Positions 22,411 through 26,208 of a stretch of 26,208 nt of DNA are shown in pieces (positions within the stretch are counted from its first letter, which is position 1; each line of letters opens with the position of its first letter). Location: positions 1 through 26,208 of the forward strand of contig NZ_JAHXYW010000028.1 in the NCBI RefSeq assembly GCF_019969725.1. The letters are read 5' to 3'. Source of the stretch: Neobacillus bataviensis (GTDB lineage: Bacteria; Bacillota; Bacilli; Bacillales_B; DSM-18226). The notes under the pieces are model-generated. The model searched no databases and was not told where the DNA came from. It was given only the letters and a program-made list of their open reading frames with translations. Position numbers and translations under genes: made by a program.

Positions 22411-23739
22411 CTACTTTTTGTTTTCCGCTTTTTCTTTAGTCCAATATTCGTCCCATTTTTTCAAGAGATCTTTAGCCGAAGTATTTCCGGATAAGAAGGC
22501 CTGAAGATCTTGGTCAGCGGCTGACTGCCATGCACCCCATCCCTTGAAATCGATTGGTCTTGTCACGTCGAGGAAAATATCCGGTTGTGCATTCATATCT
22601 CCGTACGGTTTAAAATAACCTGTTTTATAAAATTCATCATCAAAAGCATTCTGATGAACTGGAATTACAGAACTCCTTTTTGTATACTCATTGCTCTGTT
22701 CCGGATCACTTAGAAACTCAATAAGCTTCCATGCTTCTTCTTTATGCTTAGAATAGGCGGTCATCCCCCAGCCAGGGCCGCTGACTACTTGTTGGGCTAC
22801 ACCAGTTGGTCCAATCGGTAGAGGTGCCGTTGCCCATGTTCCATCCTGCAGCTTTTCCTTCGCAGCATCGATGACTTCCGCATCCTGGATCAACATCGCG
22901 GTGCTCCCTGAAACAAATCCTTGCACCATTTCTGGGAAGCCCCAGCTGATCGAATCTGGAGGAGAAACTTCCTTATAAACCTTTTTATAAAAATTTAACG
23001 CTTCTAACGATTCAGGTGAGGAGAATAAAGTCTTACCATTCTCTAGGAAAAATGCATTATCTGGATTAACCTTTTTACCATTGTAAGCCCACATCGTAAT
23101 TAAAGCGTAATCCCATCCGGTCGGGCCTCCACGAAAACTATATCCATAGCGATTCTTTGCTGGGTCTGTTAATTTCTTTGCTGCTTCATAGAATTCGTCC
23201 CATGTTTTGGGTACTTCTAGTCCTGCTTCCTTAAACCAATCGGTACGGTAGAATAAGACACGCTGATACAAACCGTTAGGTATGTAATATGGAGTATTAT
23301 CCACCCAAGTGGCACGCTTTTTGGCAATATCGTTCAAGGAATCGTAGTTTTTCCATTTCTCTGTGTAAGGCTTCAAATCTTCGATGAAACCATTCATGGC
23401 AAATTGTTTGGCATTGAATTCGCGGACCTCTACAACATCCAGCGCCTCTTTAGCCATTAGCATTTGGGTGATTTTTTGGTCCGCACCATTAAAAGGTGGG
23501 GAGATCAACTCTACTTTGATATTCGGATTCGCCGCTTCAAACTTGTCTATTAACTCGTTGAGCAAAGCCGTTCTTGCCGGGCTTGAAAGGCTTTCGATCA
23601 TTTTTAAGGTAACCTTTCCATCCGAATCTTTCCCATTGCCATTCGACTCTGTACTTGAACCCTGGCTGCAACCTACAACAATAGAAAGTAATAGGCAAAT
23701 GGAGAAAAATAATGCAAAATACTTTTTCCTACTTCTCAT
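22411..23739 (-). CDS. Extracellular sugar-binding lipoprotein of ABC transporter
   Basis: 442 residues. Residues 1-24 are a lipoprotein signal, MRSRKKYFALFFSICLLLSI ending in a VVGC lipobox with Cys24; a Ser/Gly/Asn linker follows. The mature part is a family 1 extracellular solute-binding protein: LKMIESLSSPARTALLNELI, KFEAANPNIKVELI, WFKEAGLEVPKTWDEFYEAA, GPGWGMTAYSKHKEEAWKLI and a KEKAENKK tail. It captures a carbohydrate outside the cell and hands it to the two permeases. Ribosome binding site AGGGGGG precedes the ATG. First gene of the operon, which reads SBP-MalF-MalG. Confidence 0.9.
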   Translation of the reverse strand: MRSRKKYFALFFSICLLLSIVVGCSQGSSTESNGNGKDSDGKVTLKMIESLSSPARTALLNELIDKFEAANPNIKVELISPPFNGADQKITQMLMAKEALDVVEVREFNAKQFAMNGFIEDLKPYTEKWKNYDSLNDIAKKRATWVDNTPYYIPNGLYQRVLFYRTDWFKEAGLEVPKTWDEFYEAAKKLTDPAKNRYGYSFRGGPTGWDYALITMWAYNGKKVNPDNAFFLENGKTLFSSPESLEALNFYKKVYKEVSPPDSISWGFPEMVQGFVSGSTAMLIQDAEVIDAAKEKLQDGTWATAPLPIGPTGVAQQVVSGPGWGMTAYSKHKEEAWKLIEFLSDPEQSNEYTKRSSVIPVHQNAFDDEFYKTGYFKPYGDMNAQPDIFLDVTRPIDFKGWGAWQSAADQDLQAFLSGNTSAKDLLKKWDEYWTKEKAENKK

Positions 23740-24092
23740 CTAAATCCCCCCTAAAAGCGCAAAATATAGTTGTTACCATGTCCCACCTGATTGCATGAGA
23801 TGTTATAACCTACTAAAAATTGATATTTTCTAATCACCTCATTCTATTGAACCAAGATTAATCAGGATCCTCATTGATGTCTGAATACCCATAAAGATTA
23901 CACAACAATGACAACCCTTACATAAATTATTTCAATAATATTAAATACAATTTTGAAAATCAACAAATTATTCTAAATATTCATAATAATGTAAAAATAT
24001 TATAAAAATTGGTAAAGATATTATAAAAATAACTAAAATTATTTAAAACTCTTCGATTTACGCACATTAAACTTTCGAGGGTGTGCTTCGTA
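23740..24092. other. AT-rich divergent control region with tandem 13-bp direct repeats
   Basis: No gene. ATATTATAAAAAT occurs at 23997-24009 and again at 24018-24030, 21 bp apart (two helical turns), in a very AT-rich stretch upstream of the binding-protein gene. This could be a tandem regulator site, or simply A/T-rich promoter DNA. No cre-like sequence was recognised. GCACA...TGTGC (24062-24086) forms a small hairpin at its right end. Confidence 0.35.
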
Positions 24093-24120
24093 CAAAAGCC
24101 AGGAGGAATCCTAGCTTTTG
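24093..24120. terminator. Hairpin between the ABC operon and the C1q-like gene
   Basis: CAAAAGC pairs with GCTTTTG, then AGGA with TCCT, loop GGAA, one internal mismatch. Only TTTTG-TTTA follows, so termination would be weak. It may end a transcript of an old gene to the left. Confidence 0.4.
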
Positions 24121-24239
24121 TTTATGCAAGAAACAATATGGGCTATCATAAATCCACGATTCCCCTCCGTTAACTGTTGATACAACACGAGTTATATCCG
24201 AATAAGCTATATATAGTTCAAAATAAGGAGGTGCATAAA

Positions 24240-24650
24240 ATGGCAAAGCATGCTTTTAGAGCTTTTAATCTTGGTGATCAAGTTATTTCCAGGTTTGACG
24301 ACCCAACTAAAGTCTTATTTCCAATGGTGGAATATGATCTAGCACATGAATATAACCCAACTACCTCTACGTTTATTCCTTCTACTAGTGGTGTGTATTC
24401 CATTTGTGTCGGATTATATATTGATCCACTTTCGGTAAGTCAGCCCCTTGATATGGCTATTCGGATTAATGGAGTATTAAAAACGTTTCTTTTCGGACAA
24501 CCTTCTGTAGATGGAGGAACTATAGTAATGGGGTGTAACATAGTACCACTTTTTGCTGGAGATCAAGTTGATATAATTATAGGACACGGCGATGACATCA
24601 GATTAGACGGCGGTAAAGATAGATTCTATTTCACAGCCGCTTTATTTTAA
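24240..24650 (+). CDS. C1q/TNF-like jelly-roll protein, probable spore or surface protein
   Basis: 136 residues from ATG 24240 (AAGGAGG, 8 nt upstream); a frame extending to 24177 has no site. The whole protein is one beta-sandwich: AKHAFRAFNLGDQVISRF, VLFPMVEYDLAHEYNPTTST, FIPSTSGVYSICVGLYID, DMAIRINGVLKTFLFG, VPLFAGDQVDIIIGHGD and FYFTAALF. This ordering is that of the C1q/TNF-like trimeric domain, as in the tip of the exosporium filament protein BclA. The aromatic FYFTAALF last strand is diagnostic. There is no collagen-like region, signal peptide or cell-wall anchor. It is monocistronic with its own terminator. Spore location is inferred from family habit. Confidence 0.72.
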   Translation: MAKHAFRAFNLGDQVISRFDDPTKVLFPMVEYDLAHEYNPTTSTFIPSTSGVYSICVGLYIDPLSVSQPLDMAIRINGVLKTFLFGQPSVDGGTIVMGCNIVPLFAGDQVDIIIGHGDDIRLDGGKDRFYFTAALF

Positions 24651-24675
24651 CAAGCCTATATGGTGAGATTATGTA

Positions 24676-24701
24676 AAAAAGAAGCCTGACGGGCTTCTTT
24701 T
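24676..24701 (+). terminator. Terminator of the C1q-like gene
   Basis: AAAAGAAGCC pairs with GGCTTCTTTT around TGACG, 25 nt after the stop codon; the T-tract is TTTTATA. Confidence 0.85.
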
Positions 24702-24941
24702 ATAATTGTACTAATTCAGGATTAAGGACAGTATTTTCCTTTCATTTGGCGGAATTACAGATAGCAGCTTAAATTTCTTTAAGTGAAATTCATTAGGTAG
24801 TAGCTTTATTGTTTTAGACATTTAAAGTACGGTCAGAAAATCAACTAAAATACGGGCAAGGACCCTGTCGGGCAGCATGACTGACATCCACCTCATGGTA
24901 TTCAAATGTCGGGCACTAAGATTTTTACATGATCTAATACA
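24702..24941 (-). other. Gene-poor stretch with two short decayed frames
   Basis: No supported gene. On the minus strand two adjacent short frames, reading MRWMSVMLPDRVLARILVDF and MSKTIKLLPNEFHLKKFKLL followed by SVIPPNERKILSLILN, lack ribosome binding sites and look like scraps of a larger coding region, possibly mobile. TGTCGGGCA occurs twice (about 24867 and 24907). Confidence 0.3.
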
Positions 24942-25532
24942 CTAAAAAGTGTGCCCCATTTTATGAGCCTCGTTTAATAAAGCGGCAAAATGATTTTTGT
25001 TCTTATCTTGTAAGCTATCATCAAATTCCGCAAGAGTATTATATATAAAATGTACTTTTGAATCTTGAACTCCGCAATATTCCGCCAATCCTACGTTCAG
25101 ATGGTGCTGCATCATCAAATGATAACTACGTTTTTCAAATTGAGCCTGAGTTACACCAACTAAGGCAATCCATCTTATTTTTTGAACGGGTAATTTGGCT
25201 GTACCATATGCAAATCCATTATTCCACACCCGATCAAAATATCCTTTCAATATAGCAGGCATGCTGTACCACCACACTGGGAAAATAAAGACTAATGCAT
25301 CGCTTGCCCGGATTCGATTCATTTCTCTCAACACTTCGTTCGAGTATACTTTGTTGGGATTATCCCAATCAGGCTCATCTTGCGGAAATAATAGCGGATT
25401 GAATCCTTCGGCATACAAATCGGCGATTTCGTATTCATGTCCTGCTTCGGACAATCCTGCAGTAAACCGCTCTGTTATGTTCGACGTCAGTGAATCTGTT
25501 CTAGGATGAGCAAGGACAACAAGTATTTTCAT
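24942..25532 (-). CDS. NAD(P)H oxidoreductase, flavodoxin-like fold
   Basis: 196 residues from ATG 25532, with GGAGG 7 nt upstream; the longer frame to 25586 lacks a site. It belongs to the NAD(P)H dehydrogenase (quinone)/MdaB-KefF-YwrO group. MKILVVLAHPRTDSLTSNIT starts the FMN-binding flavodoxin fold with the first phosphate loop. ASDALVFIFPVWWYSMPAIL binds the isoalloxazine region, and LKGYFDRVWNNGFAYG completes the family signature. It transfers two electrons from NAD(P)H to quinones or other acceptors in the cytosol. Single gene; a palindromic operator candidate lies at 25684-25700 upstream. Confidence 0.85.
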   Translation of the reverse strand: MKILVVLAHPRTDSLTSNITERFTAGLSEAGHEYEIADLYAEGFNPLLFPQDEPDWDNPNKVYSNEVLREMNRIRASDALVFIFPVWWYSMPAILKGYFDRVWNNGFAYGTAKLPVQKIRWIALVGVTQAQFEKRSYHLMMQHHLNVGLAEYCGVQDSKVHFIYNTLAEFDDSLQDKNKNHFAALLNEAHKMGHTF

Positions 25533-25683
25533 AAGTCTGCCTCCAATTTCATCATATATCTTTTGTTTCATATTAATATAATACAATTAGTCTCTTTATT
25601 ATGTTATTAATCTCCTCTTTGTAAATTAGTAAATGCATTTTTTATGCCCTTATGAATTAAGCAATTGCAAAATGGTAATTCAA

Positions 25684-25700
25684 AATGAACTCAGTTCATT
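25684..25700. promoter_or_regulatory. 17-bp palindrome, candidate operator (TetR-like)
   Basis: AATGAACT-C-AGTTCATT, a perfect inverted repeat with one central base, about 150 nt upstream of the oxidoreductase start. Its form is that of TetR/AcrR operators, which often control quinone-stress genes. No TetR gene is in the window. Confidence 0.4.
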
Positions 25701-25775
25701 CTGTTTTAGAAACAAGGTAGGATCAATTTACTAAGGTAAATGGGGAAATAGCAATTCCTTTGTTTTAAATAGTAT

Positions 25776-25808
25776 TATTCAGCTAACGGGTGCTTGAATT
25801 CAAAAGGG
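25776..25808 (+). repeat. Dispersed repeat, left block (R7)
   Basis: CAGCTAACGGGTGCTTGAAT then TCAAAAGGG. Nearly identical to the left block of R2 (1979), but the following hairpin is missing. Confidence 0.55.
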
Positions 25809-25968
25809 AGCATTAAGTTATTGGAAAAGAAACCAAAGGAAAGGGTGTGTATAATTATTTGGACCATTGAATAAAAATTCATTATATGTTAATATAACAA
25901 TAGTTTAAATTCTTCTGAGTTTAGACCTCCTAAATGGACTTAGCCTAGACCACTAAGTTCAACTTTGA

Positions 25969-26001
25969 CCTTTGATTCTATAGATCAAAGGTATTTTTTT
26001 G
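25969..26001 (+). terminator. Intrinsic terminator in a gene-free stretch
   Basis: ACCTTTGAT pairs with ATCAAAGGT around TCTATAG, then seven T. A second hairpin, ACTTAG...CTAAGT, lies just upstream (about 25940-25960). No gene that it would end is visible in 25587-25968. Confidence 0.75.
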
Positions 26002-26077
26002 TTTGGATATTGTTGTAAATTGGACTCAATCTACATAATTTTGATTTAAATTGAATATAGTTTTTGCAATTTTGTAC

Positions 26078-26110
26078 TTAAACTAACGGGGCAGGTTAGT
26101 TGAACAAGGA
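26078..26110 (+). repeat. Dispersed repeat, right block (R8)
   Basis: AACTAAC-GGGGCAG-GTTAGTT, a perfect 7-bp hairpin with a 7-nt loop, flanked by TTAA and GAACAAGG. Best-preserved copy of the right block; 45-70 nt upstream of the last gene. Confidence 0.65.
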
Positions 26111-26153
26111 AGCTGATATAATATATAAAAAAAGTGTTGGAACGGTGAAAAAA

Positions 26154-26208
26154 ATGGAGCTATATACTTGCCAATGTTGTGGATATAAAACTCTTACAGA
26201 AGGAACAC
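26154..26208 (+). CDS. CPCC-type cysteine-rich protein, N-terminus (cut by window edge)
   Basis: Eighteen codons are visible: MELYTCQCCGYKTLTEGT. The pattern YTCxCCGYKTL followed by E is that of the small CPCC-domain proteins, which bind a metal through paired cysteines. Here the usual Pro is Gln (CQCC). A weak GGTG lies 7 nt before the ATG. Dispersed repeat R8 is immediately upstream. Confidence 0.6.
   Translation, partial: MELYTCQCCGYKTLTEGT

Noticed and set aside
25195..25509. 104-codon frame antisense to the oxidoreductase
   Set aside because: No start signal and fully opposite a conserved gene.
1..26208. CRISPR array or prophage structural genes
   Set aside because: No regularly spaced repeats with unique spacers, no cas genes and no phage structural proteins; the recombinase remnants are isolated.

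Overview
The window comes from a low-GC, spore-forming Firmicute of the Bacillaceae. Evidence is the strong AGGAGG ribosome binding sites, frequent TTG/GTG starts, intrinsic terminators with long T-tracts, an sps-type (spore coat polysaccharide) rhamnose cluster in the same I-J-K-L order as Bacillus subtilis, a CgeB-like glycosyltransferase and a cidR-cidA-cidB set. No rRNA or tRNA gene was seen.

Layout. 1-720: end of an IS3-family (IS150-like) insertion sequence with a canonical -1 frameshift signal. 775-2810: small accessory genes (glycine-zipper protein, DUF2750), a truncated DUF3231-like microgene, a decayed tyrosine recombinase and copies of a dispersed hairpin repeat. 2987-3861: a short leader ORF coupled to a TauE/SafE-type anion permease. 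3956-4224: a broken hypothetical gene.

4313-10929 (+): one tight operon making dTDP-L-rhamnose (spsI, spsJ, spsK, spsL), then a two-domain glycosyltransferase (GT2 plus WsaF-like), a GT4 glycosyltransferase and a PAPS-type sulfotransferase. Convergent to it, 14334-11183 (-): an Sm-like DUF2642-type spore protein, a CgeB-like glycosyltransferase frameshifted at an A9 tract, APS kinase (cysC) and ATP sulfurylase (sat). cysC and sat make PAPS, the donor the sulfotransferase needs. No cysH or sulfite reductase is nearby, so the two arms together look like a dedicated pathway for a sulfated rhamnose-containing glycan, probably on the spore surface. I regard this as the most interesting system here. 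Two of its genes (cgeB-like, cysC) carry one-base anomalies worth checking.

14400-16480 is a gene graveyard: a C-terminal DNA-alkylation-repair fragment, a Gln-rich gene with several nonsense codons, an integrase N-terminal half joined to a twice-frameshifted dinB gene, and a short C-terminal scrap. Repeats sit at several of the junctions.

16639-20297: a 55-residue small gene, the cidR-cidA-cidB operon, a membrane-anchored hypothetical protein and a 57-residue small gene. 20438-20511 is a 74-nt inverted-repeat element that can fold as a multibranched hairpin. 20559-23739 (-): a carbohydrate ABC importer (lipoprotein binding protein and two permeases, no ATPase) with a strong intercistronic hairpin. 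24240-24650: a stand-alone C1q/TNF-like jelly-roll protein. 24942-25532 (-): a flavodoxin-fold NAD(P)H oxidoreductase with a palindromic operator candidate upstream. The window ends in the first codons of a CPCC-type cysteine-rich protein. All homology statements are by recognition of motifs; no database search was run.
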